Shown: piece by piece, positions 7,606 through 15,107 of the stretch
Numbering within the stretch: position 1 is the stretch's first letter
Layout of the letters: each line of letters starts with the position of its first letter
Assembly: GCA_018385415.1 (NCBI GenBank)
Contig: JAHAZA010000011.1
Location: forward strand, 1-17,731
Direction of reading: 5' to 3'
Origin: Treponema sp.
GTDB lineage: Bacteria; Spirochaetota; Spirochaetia; Treponematales; Treponemataceae
DNA length: 17,731 bases
Program-made: the position numbers and the translations under genes
Notes under the pieces: generated by a model
What the model was told of the DNA's origin: nothing
Databases searched by the model: none
The model's input: the letters and a program-made list of their open reading frames with translations, nothing else

Positions 7606-8913
7606 TTAAATCAAAGATCTTAAAATCTTTATAAGCTCATCAGCCGATGCGATTGCAGATTTTCCTGTTTCAACAGTTTTTTTAATATTCTGAATTTCTT
7701 CAGGAATATCAATTGTTTCTCCGATTGTCTGTTTAATATAATCAGCAGAGTAAGCCGGATGGAATCTTTCGAGCAAAACAATAGCTCCGCCGTCTTCATC
7801 GATTAAACTCTGATTCTGTTTTGCAGCAGCAAAGGCCTTGGCAGCGCGGTAATCAATAAAGCTGTGGTATTTTACAAACATTTCTTTTGCAGCTTCATCA
7901 GTCTGTTCTTCAGAAACATTTGATAAGTGAATAAAGCTTTTCATGAGAGGTGCGTAGTGAGAGAAGAAGTCTTCAAGACGTTCCAGGTTTGAAGGGTCCG
8001 ATGCATCTGCAGTTCCACGATTTTTAAAAGGAATTACCGAATCCATGATTACAGGATTTCCGACCGCATCAGTTGTAAGTTCATTTGTTGTTGGAACAAT
8101 AAAGCCTGACAATGGAAGCGAAAGTCTCCAGCTGTAAAGACCAGCAACAATGTTTCCATAGTTTTCAGGATCAAGAGCATAATAAATGTCGCTGGAAACT
8201 TTGTTCTTTAATCTTGAGAATGCATATGTATAAAAGAATGTCTGTGGAATCAAGCGACCAATGTTTGCAGTTGTTGATACAGTAAGACCAAGTTCCTTGA
8301 CCAGGTCTTTGTTTTCAAAAATTTTCTTAATTAAACTATGGCCTTCTTCTTTGCCACCTTCAATTTCAACCGGGTAAATATTTCCGCCATTCCATACAAA
8401 ATCTTCTTCCGAAAGTCCTGCAACTTTTCCTTTTGGATAAACAAGAACAGATTTGATGTGCTTTTTACCTTTCAATGCTTTAGAAAGAATTGCTCCGTGT
8501 TCACCAGTAGTGTAATCAAGAAGGATACAGTTCTGGTTTTCAAGTGTAAGTGTGGTTTCAAGCATTGCTGTTAAATAGAAAACGCCAAAATCTCTTGAGG
8601 AATGTGTAGGGCCGTTGAATAATTCCAATGCAAAAAGTTTTTCATCAAGCTGTTTTAAAACTGGTTCAAAAGGAAAGGCCTTTGTGGCAATAGTTTCACA
8701 GATGATAGGTGAATATTCGTTGTTGATTAAAGCCGATGTTAAAGTTCCGGCGATTGATGTAAAGCTTGTGTTTTCGTCAGTATATAAAATCCATCTGCGC
8801 AGGTCTGCCGCTCCGTCACATACATAAAGACCACCGTCCTGTGGCATGCAGTTCTGAATCGCATTTTTAAAAGATGAATTTACTGATTTGTCTCTCGTAC
8901 TTGTTAATTTCAT
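7606..8913 (-). CDS. thrC: Threonine synthase homologue lacking the PLP lysine
   Basis: A 435-residue protein that aligns over its full length with class I threonine synthase (E. coli ThrC, 428). Shared features are the N-terminal DGGLYV, LELFNGPTHSSRDFG (96-110), SVLVYPKGKVAGL (155-167), NIGRLIPQ (217-224) and YGNIVAGL (252-259). Known: ThrC binds pyridoxal phosphate through a lysine in the motif GPTLAFKDF and makes threonine from O-phosphohomoserine. Here that lysine is arginine (R107, codon AGA at 8593-8595). TSGDTG has become TTGEHG (135-140), and PSGNFGN has become DPENYGN (248-254). These changes strike PLP-binding positions together, so the usual chemistry looks impossible; it may be a pseudoenzyme with a new or regulatory role. 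The reading frame is intact, so it is not a decayed pseudogene. The start ATG follows a TATAAT by 7 nt. The symbol marks homology, not proven activity. Confidence 0.8.
   Translation of the reverse strand: MKLTSTRDKSVNSSFKNAIQNCMPQDGGLYVCDGAADLRRWILYTDENTSFTSIAGTLTSALINNEYSPIICETIATKAFPFEPVLKQLDEKLFALELFNGPTHSSRDFGVFYLTAMLETTLTLENQNCILLDYTTGEHGAILSKALKGKKHIKSVLVYPKGKVAGLSEEDFVWNGGNIYPVEIEGGKEEGHSLIKKIFENKDLVKELGLTVSTTANIGRLIPQTFFYTYAFSRLKNKVSSDIYYALDPENYGNIVAGLYSWRLSLPLSGFIVPTTNELTTDAVGNPVIMDSVIPFKNRGTADASDPSNLERLEDFFSHYAPLMKSFIHLSNVSEEQTDEAAKEMFVKYHSFIDYRAAKAFAAAKQNQSLIDEDGGAIVLLERFHPAYSADYIKQTIGETIDIPEEIQNIKKTVETGKSAIASADELIKILRSLI
7613..7630. terminator. Weak AT-rich hairpin at the convergent gene ends
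   Basis: AAAGAT (7613-7618) and ATCTTT (7625-7630) form a 6-bp stem with a 6-nt loop. It lies inside the 3' end of the minus-strand gene, just past the plus-strand stop at 7600. Only 5 bp separate the convergent genes and no stronger terminator is visible, so this may act weakly, mainly for the plus strand. Low certainty. Confidence 0.2.
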
Positions 8914-8920
8914 GACTGAA

Positions 8921-8948
8921 ATTATAGCAAACTAAGCAATTTTGTAAA
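8921..8948 (-). promoter_or_regulatory. Promoter of the thrC homologue, leaderless type
   Basis: On the minus strand, TTTACA (8943-8948), a 16-bp spacer and the extended -10 TGCTATAAT (8921-8929) form a good sigma70 promoter. The predicted start is about 8914, one base before the ATG at 8913-8911. No Shine-Dalgarno sequence is possible in that leader. Confidence 0.7.
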
Positions 8949-8991
8949 AGATAACCCATTGTTCTGATTATCACCCTTGGCCTTTTCTTTC

Positions 8992-9028
8992 CCTTCATCT
9001 ATTGCTAAAATTTAAGCCTTCATCTATT
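8992..9028 (+). repeat. 12-bp direct repeat in the divergent promoter region
   Basis: CCTTCATCTATT occurs at 8992-9003 and 9017-9028, 25 bp apart. The copies overlap the -35 and -10 of the pepT promoter respectively, which makes them possible regulator sites or a small local duplication. Confidence 0.6.
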
Positions 9029-9030
9029 CT
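9002..9030 (+). promoter_or_regulatory. Likely pepT-murA promoter, leaderless type
   Basis: TTGCTA (9002-9007) and TATTCT (9025-9030) are separated by 17 bp; TATAAA at 9030-9035 is an alternative -10. The predicted start is about 9037, three bases before the pepT ATG. No Shine-Dalgarno sequence is present. Confidence 0.5.
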
Positions 9031-9039
9031 ATAAAAAGT

Positions 9040-10308
9040 ATGAAATTCTTAAAAAACAATTCCCCAGAAGCAGAACAGCTTGCAGAACGTTTTATCCGCT
9101 ATGCTAAAATTTATTCTCAGAGTTCTTCAGAAAACGCTGACAAGGGTATAATTCCCTCAACTCCTCAGCAGGTGGAATTTGCGAAGACCCTCAGTCAGGA
9201 ACTTATCGACCTGGGTTTTCAGAATGTAGATGTTTCAGAACATTCATATGTCTATGCCAATATTCCGGCAACCAAAGGCTTTGAGAATGCAAAGCCATTC
9301 TGCCTTCTTGCCCATATGGACACTGTAGAAGAAGTTTCTGGCTTAAATGTAAACCCTCAGGTTTTCAAAGATTACGACGGACATATAATTCAGCTTAAAA
9401 ACAACATCGTTCTTGACCCTGAAAAAATCCCGGCCCTAAAACAAGCCGCTGTCGAAAAAGACACAATCATCACAACTGATGGAACTACACTTTTAGGCGC
9501 AGACGATAAAGCTGGAATTACCATCATCGTCAGCGCCCTCAAATACCTGATGTCTCACCTAGAAATTCCACATGGTTTAATCGAAGTCATGTTCTCACCT
9601 GACGAAGAAACAGGCCACGGCATGGACAAAGTTCCACTTGAAAAATTAAAAAGCAAATTTGCATATACAGTAGACGGCGGCCATCTTGGTGAGCTTGAAA
9701 GCGAGTGCTTTAACGCATACCGCTCAGACCTTGTATTTACAGGCTGTCCAAGCCATACAAACGCTGCCCGTGCCAACGGCATGGTTAACGCAATCTCAAT
9801 GGCCAGCGCTTTTATCCAGAGCCTTCCTCGTCACGAGGCTCCAGAGACTACTGATGGTCGCCTTGGTTTTTACTGCCCATTACGGTTTTCCGGATCCATG
9901 GAAGAAGCTCAGGTTTCACTTTTTCTGAGGGATTTTGATAAAGATAATATGGAACGCCGTAAGGCAATGGTTGAACAGCTTGCAGATGCAGCAGCTTCTT
10001 CCTTTGGCGGAACTGTCAAGGTTGAGCACATTCAGCAGTACCTTAATATGCGCGAAGGACTTGAAAAAGTTCCTTATGTAAAAGACATTCTTATCAAGGC
10101 TTTTGAGGAATGTGGCGTTGAGCCTGTAATGACTCCAATCCGCGGCGGCACTGATGGTTCCCGACTTACAGAAATGGGAATTCCTACACCAAACATCTTT
10201 ACGGGAGCCCACAATTATCACTCGGCATCAGAATGGGTTTCGCTAAGCCAGATGGTCAAAGCAACCGATATTGTTATAAACTTAAGTACATTAATTTCAA
10301 AATTATAG
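9040..10308 (+). CDS. pepT: Peptidase T (tripeptide aminopeptidase, M20B)
   Basis: A 422-residue cytoplasmic zinc aminopeptidase that removes the N-terminal residue from tripeptides; family members are about 410 residues. The M20 metal site is complete: LAHMDTV (H92, catalytic D94), TTLLGADDKAG (bridging D155), SPDEETGHG (catalytic E189, E190), YTVDGG (D212) and TGAHNYHS (probably H394). The dimerisation lid domain runs from about 220 to 330. The ATG at 9040 agrees with the family's N-terminus (ERFIRYAKIYSQS) and has no ribosome site. murA follows after 17 nt on the same strand, so the two are probably one transcript, although their functions are not obviously linked beyond recycling of peptides and wall synthesis. 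Confidence 0.95.
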   Translation: MKFLKNNSPEAEQLAERFIRYAKIYSQSSSENADKGIIPSTPQQVEFAKTLSQELIDLGFQNVDVSEHSYVYANIPATKGFENAKPFCLLAHMDTVEEVSGLNVNPQVFKDYDGHIIQLKNNIVLDPEKIPALKQAAVEKDTIITTDGTTLLGADDKAGITIIVSALKYLMSHLEIPHGLIEVMFSPDEETGHGMDKVPLEKLKSKFAYTVDGGHLGELESECFNAYRSDLVFTGCPSHTNAARANGMVNAISMASAFIQSLPRHEAPETTDGRLGFYCPLRFSGSMEEAQVSLFLRDFDKDNMERRKAMVEQLADAAASSFGGTVKVEHIQQYLNMREGLEKVPYVKDILIKAFEECGVEPVMTPIRGGTDGSRLTEMGIPTPNIFTGAHNYHSASEWVSLSQMVKATDIVINLSTLISKL

Positions 10309-10325
10309 ATCAGGGGAAAATTTAA

Positions 10326-11606
10326 ATGCACGAATATGTTATCGAAGGCGGTTTTCCAATCAAAGGAACAATCACAACCTGTGGAAATAAAAACTCTGCA
10401 CTGCCTTGTATTGCTGCCACACTTTTAACAGACGAAACTGTTACATTAAAAAACATTCCTGCCATTGAAGATTGTGGCGTAATGTTTAAAGTTCTGGAAT
10501 CTCTTGGAGCTGACATTAAAAGATTAGATGAACACACTTGGGAAGTATGCTGTGCCAATGTTAAGACAGCAGAAATTCCTGCAGATATGTCAAAGAAAAT
10601 TCGTGCGTCGATTTTGTTTGCGGGACCTCTTCTTGCAAGAATGGGTAAGGCAATTATGATGCCTCCTGGAGGGGACGTAATCGGTCGTCGTCGTCTTGAT
10701 ACACATTTTCTTGCGTTGACAGAGCTTGGTGCAAGAGTTGATATAGACGGAAAATTTATCTTCTCTGCAAATAAACTCGTAGGCGAAGATCTCTTCCTTG
10801 ACGAGACATCTGTTACAGCAACAGAAAATGCCCTTATGGCTGCTGTTCTTGCAGAAGGAAAAACAACAATCACAAATGCTGCTTCTGAACCACATGTTCA
10901 GGACCTTTGTAACATGCTTAATGCCATGGGTGCAAAAATCACCGGCATTGGAAGCAATATTCTTTACATCGAAGGCGTTAAAAAACTTCATGGCTGCGAA
11001 TTCGAAATCGGCCCTGACTACATGGAAATCGGTTCGTACATTGGTCTCGCTGCTGCAACAAAAGGTTCTATCCGTATTGAAAAAATCAAACCTGAAGATA
11101 TGCGACCATTGCGTATTGCATTTAGTAAGCTGGGAATCCGCTGGACAATTGATGGGGATGCTCTTGAAGTAGCTCAGGGGCAGGAGCTTAAGGTAAACAC
11201 AGACCTTGGCGGTCAGATTCCAAAAATTGACGATATGCCATGGCCCGGATTCCCACCAGATTTAACAAGCATTATGACAGTTGTAGCAACTCAGGTTGAC
11301 GGCAATGTTCTCATTTTTGAAAAAATGTTCGAATCCCGAATGTTCTTCGTAGATAAACTTATCAGCATGGGTGCCCGCATTACACTCTGCGATCCACACC
11401 GCGCATTGGTTTCTGGCCCAAGTGACCTTCACGGAGATCATCTGGTATCTCCTGATGTCCGCGCCGGAATGGCAATGGTAATTGCAGCCTTAGCCGCTCA
11501 CGGAGAAAGCCGTATCAGTAATGTCTATCAGATTGAACGCGGTTACGAAAATCTTGTTGAGCGTCTTCAGTCTCTTGGTGCTCACATCAAGAGAGTAGAA
11601 GTTTAA
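10326..11606 (+). CDS. murA: UDP-GlcNAc 1-carboxyvinyltransferase, Asp-type active site
   Basis: A 426-residue MurA, catalysing the first committed step of peptidoglycan synthesis: transfer of enolpyruvate from phosphoenolpyruvate to UDP-GlcNAc. GNKNSALP carries K22 and N23 at the family positions. The mobile loop is MPPGGDVIGRRRLDTH, so the residue that is Cys115 in E. coli is Asp (D117). WPGFPPD gives the conserved catalytic Asp and VRAGMAMVIAAL the conserved Arg near the C-terminus. Known: Cys-to-Asp MurA enzymes remain active and resist fosfomycin, as in mycobacteria, chlamydiae and, as I recall, Borrelia. A clear ribosome site AGGGG (10312-10316) stands 9 nt before the ATG, which suits an internal gene of a pepT-murA operon. 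Confidence 0.95.
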   Translation: MHEYVIEGGFPIKGTITTCGNKNSALPCIAATLLTDETVTLKNIPAIEDCGVMFKVLESLGADIKRLDEHTWEVCCANVKTAEIPADMSKKIRASILFAGPLLARMGKAIMMPPGGDVIGRRRLDTHFLALTELGARVDIDGKFIFSANKLVGEDLFLDETSVTATENALMAAVLAEGKTTITNAASEPHVQDLCNMLNAMGAKITGIGSNILYIEGVKKLHGCEFEIGPDYMEIGSYIGLAAATKGSIRIEKIKPEDMRPLRIAFSKLGIRWTIDGDALEVAQGQELKVNTDLGGQIPKIDDMPWPGFPPDLTSIMTVVATQVDGNVLIFEKMFESRMFFVDKLISMGARITLCDPHRALVSGPSDLHGDHLVSPDVRAGMAMVIAALAAHGESRISNVYQIERGYENLVERLQSLGAHIKRVEV

Positions 11607-11673
11607 AAGGAATTTTTTAGCTCCGGCCTGGATTCAAAACAAGCAAAAAAATCTTCTTATTATCATATCTTCA

Positions 11674-11711
11674 TTGACAATACTAGCCTTGCAAAGGTAT
11701 ATTTTAGTATT
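11674..11711 (+). promoter_or_regulatory. alaS promoter with overlapping dyads
   Basis: TTGACA (11674-11679) and TATATT (11698-11703) are separated by 18 bp, a near-consensus promoter. The predicted start is about 11710, two bases before the ATG at 11712, with no Shine-Dalgarno sequence. Two inverted repeats cover it: AATACTA (11679-11685) with TAGTATT (11705-11711), and CCTTGCAAAGG (11687-11697) in the spacer. They are candidates for an operator. The rest of the gap after murA (11607-11673) shows no convincing terminator. Confidence 0.7.
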
Positions 11712-13541
11712 ATGACATCAAACGAACTTAGAACAAAATATATCGATTTTTTTAAGTCAAAGGGTCATGCAGAAATTTCTGGACAGTCATTGATTCCAGA
11801 AAATGACCCATCAGTATTGTTTACAACAGCCGGAATGCATCCGCTTGTTCCTTATTTGCTCGGTGAAAAACATCCAGCCGGTACTCGTCTTACTGACTAC
11901 CAGAAATGTGTGCGTACAGGCGATATTGATGAAGTAGGAGATCCATCACACCTTACATGTTTCGAAATGCTGGGAAACTGGTCACTTGGTGATTACTTCA
12001 AAAAAGAATCAATCGCATTCTCATACGAATTCCTTACATCAAAAGACTGGCTCGCTCTTGATCCAAGAAAAATCTCTGTTACAGTATTTGCAGGAGATGA
12101 AAATGCTCCTCGTGATGAAGCTGCTGCAAACTTCTGGAAAGCTGTGGGAATGCCAGAAGATAAAATTGCTTATCTTCCAGCTAGTGACAACTGGTGGGCA
12201 GCTGGTCCAACAGGTCCTTGTGGTCCAGATACAGAAATTTTCTATTGGGTTGGAGAAGGTCTTCCACCTGCAGGTTCAAATAAGGGAACTGACAGTGCAA
12301 ACTGGATGGAAATCTGGAATAACGTATTTATGCAGTTCAACCGTGTTGACGAAAAAACTTTGGTTCCACTTCCAAAACAGAATGTAGATACAGGTATGGG
12401 ACTTGAACGTACAAACTGTATCCTTCAGGGAAAAACATCTGTATATCTTACAGAAGTATTCCAGCCAATCATTGCAAAAATCAGTGAACTTGCCGGCGGT
12501 TATACATATGGAACAGATGAAGAAAAAGATAAGTCAGTTCGTATCATTGCTGACCATTCCCGCTCTTCGGTATTCATTCTTGGTGACCAGAAAGGTGTTA
12601 CTCCAGACCGGGTTGGAGCAGGATATGTTCTCCGCCGTTTGATCCGTCGTGCTGTTCGTCACGGAATGAAATTGGGTATCGACAAAGACTTTATGGCAGA
12701 AATTGCAGCAGTCGTAGTAGAAAACTTTAAAGGACCATACCCAGAACTGGCTCAGAATGCTGAAAAAGTTTACAAGGAACTTACTGCCGAAGAAGCAAAA
12801 TTCCGCACAACTCTCAAAAAAGGTGAAGCAGAATTCCAGAAAATGCTTCCTAACCTGATGAAAAATCCTAAAAAAATCATCAGCGGTAAAGTTGCATACA
12901 ACCTTTACGAAACATACGGCTATCCTCTTGAACTTACACAGGAACTTGGAGCAGAAAACGGCTTTACAGTAGACGTTGAAGGCTTTAAAGAAGCTGAACG
13001 TAAGCATCAGGAAGCTTCAAAAACTGCAGAAGCAGGAAAAGCAAAAGGTGGTATTGCAGAACAGTCAGAAGCTGCAACTAAATATCACACAGCAACTCAT
13101 CTTTTACAACAGGCTTTGGTTAACGTTCTCGGTGACCAGGTTGCTCAGAAAGGTTCAAATATCAACGCAGAACGTATGCGCTTTGACTTTACTTTTGACC
13201 GTCCAATGACAAAGGAAGAAATTGCACAAGTTGAAGCAATCGTTAACGAAAAAATCAAGGAAGATCTCCCTGTAACTATGCAGGTTATGCCTTTGGCAGA
13301 CGCTCAAAAAGCAGGTGCCCGCGCTTTGTTTACAAACAAATACGGTGAAGACGTAAAAGTTTATACAATTGGACGTGATGTAAACAATGACTGGTTCTCA
13401 AAAGAAGTTTGTGGTGGACCACACGTTCAGCATACAGCGCAGATCGGTGACTTCAAGATCGAAAAGGAACAGTCTTCTTCAGCTGGTGTACGCCGTATCC
13501 GTGCTACAATCAGCGGTGGACTTCCACTTGATCCTCAATAA
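11712..13541 (+). CDS. alaS: Alanyl-tRNA synthetase, short spirochaete-type
   Basis: A 609-residue class II synthetase that charges tRNA-Ala. The N-terminus (LRTKYIDFFKSKGHAEI, then LFTTAGMHPLVPYLLGEKHP) and the motif 3 region GYVLRRLIRRAVRHG are typical of the catalytic and tRNA-recognition parts. The editing domain keeps its zinc site: H459 and H463 in YHTATHLL, C567 and H571 in VCGGPHVQH. The protein stops soon after (SSSAGVRRIRA, GGLPLDPQ), so the coiled coil and C-Ala domain that bring E. coli AlaRS to 876 residues are missing. Short AlaRS is known in spirochaetes such as Borrelia, so this is a lineage trait and not a truncation. It has its own promoter just before the ATG. The surA-like gene follows after 60 nt. 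Confidence 0.95.
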   Translation: MTSNELRTKYIDFFKSKGHAEISGQSLIPENDPSVLFTTAGMHPLVPYLLGEKHPAGTRLTDYQKCVRTGDIDEVGDPSHLTCFEMLGNWSLGDYFKKESIAFSYEFLTSKDWLALDPRKISVTVFAGDENAPRDEAAANFWKAVGMPEDKIAYLPASDNWWAAGPTGPCGPDTEIFYWVGEGLPPAGSNKGTDSANWMEIWNNVFMQFNRVDEKTLVPLPKQNVDTGMGLERTNCILQGKTSVYLTEVFQPIIAKISELAGGYTYGTDEEKDKSVRIIADHSRSSVFILGDQKGVTPDRVGAGYVLRRLIRRAVRHGMKLGIDKDFMAEIAAVVVENFKGPYPELAQNAEKVYKELTAEEAKFRTTLKKGEAEFQKMLPNLMKNPKKIISGKVAYNLYETYGYPLELTQELGAENGFTVDVEGFKEAERKHQEASKTAEAGKAKGGIAEQSEAATKYHTATHLLQQALVNVLGDQVAQKGSNINAERMRFDFTFDRPMTKEEIAQVEAIVNEKIKEDLPVTMQVMPLADAQKAGARALFTNKYGEDVKVYTIGRDVNNDWFSKEVCGGPHVQHTAQIGDFKIEKEQSSSAGVRRIRATISGGLPLDPQ

Positions 13542-13554
13542 ACAAAAAAAAATG

Positions 13555-13584
13555 TAACTAAAGCCTCTAGAAATGATTTAGTTA
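13555..13584 (+). other. 8-bp stem-loop before the surA-like gene
   Basis: TAACTAAA (13555-13562) and TTTAGTTA (13577-13584) pair perfectly around a 14-nt loop. The hairpin ends 2 nt before the ribosome site AGGAAGGA (13587-13594) of the next gene. Without a U-run it is not a terminator; it may stabilise the message or tune translation. Confidence 0.4.
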
Positions 13585-13601
13585 TTAGGAAGGAACGATA
13601 A

Positions 13602-14687
13602 ATGAAAAAATTACTTTTTGCTACAATTTTATCAGCCGCTGCGCTTTTTTCTATGGCAGCTCAGTCTAACAGCCTTCAGCCATTAGCTGTTGTAAAATAT
13701 AACGGTCATGAAACAGTTTCATTGAAAGAAGTAAAAGAAGCTGTTGAGACATATCAGACTCAGGCAGGAAGACAGTTCACTGTTGAAGAAAAGAAACAGA
13801 TTATCGAGTCTATCGTAGACCAAAAGCTTATTGTTCAGGCTGCAAGAAAAGAAGGAATTTCGGTTAATGACAGTCAGGTTGATCAGGTATTCCTTCAGAA
13901 TATGGCTCAGCTTGTTGGTCGTCAGGGAACTGAAAACGAATATAGAGAAATCGTTCGTCAGAAGACAGGTAAAACTTTGGATGAGTTCCTTTTGTCTTTG
14001 GTAAGAATGAATGTTTCTCAGTATAAGACTTACTTAAAGAATCAGTTGCTTGCACAGCAGTATGTAATTGCTAAAAAAGGTGCTGAAATCAACGCAATCC
14101 AGGCAACAGATAAAGAAATTCGTGATTTCTACGAATTGAATAAAGCAAAAATCGTATTGAATGATATGGTTCACATGTTCCTTGTTTCAGTTAAGAAAGG
14201 TGATAATCCTGCTGAAGCAAAAGCAAAAATTGAATCTCTTAGAAACGATTATACAAGCAAAAAGCTTACATTGGATGCAATGCGTAACGCAGCAAAAAAT
14301 CCAGCTGCATCTGGTTATGTAGCTGGCGATTTGATGCTTGAAAAAACAGAACAGTATGCTCAGGCATTGGGTGTAAAATACGAAAATATTCTTGAAGTAT
14401 TCAGATCTGAAAAAAATAAAGCATCTGAACTTCTTGAAACAGAAGTTGATTATCAGTTCTATGTTGTTCTTGAAAAATACAATGCAAAAATGCTTGGCCT
14501 TTCAGATGTAGTAACACCAGGATCAACAGTTACAGTATACGAATATATTAAGGCCAATATTACAAATCAGAAGAAGAGTGCTGCATTGCTGAAAGCTGTT
14601 CAGGATATTTCTCGTGAACTTAATGTTCCTGCAAATGTAGAACGTAAAAAAACAGGTGCGGAACTCGATGCACTTCTTTCTTGGTAA
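13602..14687 (+). CDS. Secreted SurA/PpiC-like protein with degenerate parvulin domain
   Basis: A 361-residue exported protein. A signal peptide covers residues 1-19 or 1-20 (KK, then a hydrophobic run ending SMAA). Residues about 30-175 look like the SurA-type N-terminal chaperone domain (VSLKEVKEAVETYQTQAGRQFTVEEKKQIIESIVDQKLIVQAARKEGI). Residues about 185-300 resemble a parvulin domain: VHMFLV with H191 stands for the usual HIL strand and AGDLML for the GGDLG loop. The second histidine strand of parvulins is not recognisable, so isomerase activity is doubtful. The likely role is a periplasmic chaperone for outer-membrane proteins. It resembles the treponemal Tpn39b 'basic membrane protein', which I recall lies near alaS in T. 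pallidum. Ribosome site AGGAAGGA at 13587-13594; nusB follows 12 nt later. Confidence 0.75.
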   Translation: MKKLLFATILSAAALFSMAAQSNSLQPLAVVKYNGHETVSLKEVKEAVETYQTQAGRQFTVEEKKQIIESIVDQKLIVQAARKEGISVNDSQVDQVFLQNMAQLVGRQGTENEYREIVRQKTGKTLDEFLLSLVRMNVSQYKTYLKNQLLAQQYVIAKKGAEINAIQATDKEIRDFYELNKAKIVLNDMVHMFLVSVKKGDNPAEAKAKIESLRNDYTSKKLTLDAMRNAAKNPAASGYVAGDLMLEKTEQYAQALGVKYENILEVFRSEKNKASELLETEVDYQFYVVLEKYNAKMLGLSDVVTPGSTVTVYEYIKANITNQKKSAALLKAVQDISRELNVPANVERKKTGAELDALLSW

Positions 14688-14699
14688 CAGGAGTTTCTT

Positions 14700-15107
14700 G
14701 TGTCACGCAGAAAGAGCCGAATAATTGCATTTCAGGCAATATATTCATGGGATGTTAGTGGAGAGTCGTTAGATAATCTTACACAGTTCTCATGGGTAGA
14801 TTCAAAAGAAAATCTGGATGAAAGTGAATTGACTTTCTCCAGATTACTTATTGCTGGAACTATCGAAAATATTGAAAAAGTAGATGAATTAATAAAATCC
14901 CATCTTTCGGAAAACTGGAGTTTTGACAGACTTAATAAAGTTACTCTTTCAATTTTACGAATCAGTATTTATTCCCTTGTGTTCCAGAAAGAAATTGCAC
15001 CATCTATCGTCATTGATGAAGCAATTTCTATTGCCAAAGAATTTGGACCACAGGATTCATTTAAATTTATTAATGCAATGCTTGATAAAATAAGCAAAGA
15101 ACAATAA
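14700..15107 (+). CDS. nusB: Transcription antitermination factor NusB
   Basis: A 135-residue all-helical RNA-binding protein, normal for the family. It opens with SRRKSRIIAFQAIYSWDVSG (the conserved Arg-rich N-terminus and A-xQ-xLY helix) and closes with SIAKEFGPQDSFKFINAMLDKI, the NusB signature. Known: NusB with NusE (S10) binds boxA RNA and supports ribosomal RNA transcription. The start is GTG at 14700, chosen because AGGAG (14689-14693) lies 6 nt upstream and the protein then begins like other NusB proteins. It is 12 nt after the surA-like stop, so the two are surely in one transcript. Confidence 0.93.
   Translation: MSRRKSRIIAFQAIYSWDVSGESLDNLTQFSWVDSKENLDESELTFSRLLIAGTIENIEKVDELIKSHLSENWSFDRLNKVTLSILRISIYSLVFQKEIAPSIVIDEAISIAKEFGPQDSFKFINAMLDKISKEQ

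Noticed and set aside
11607..11673. T-box or other aminoacyl-tRNA-sensing leader before alaS
   Set aside because: The promoter is immediately before the ATG, leaving no leader for a riboswitch, and no T-box sequence or terminator hairpin is seen.
12534..13007. 157-codon open frame on the minus strand within alaS
   Set aside because: Antisense shadow of a well-conserved synthetase; its composition is Phe/Cys-rich and it has no ribosome site or domain.
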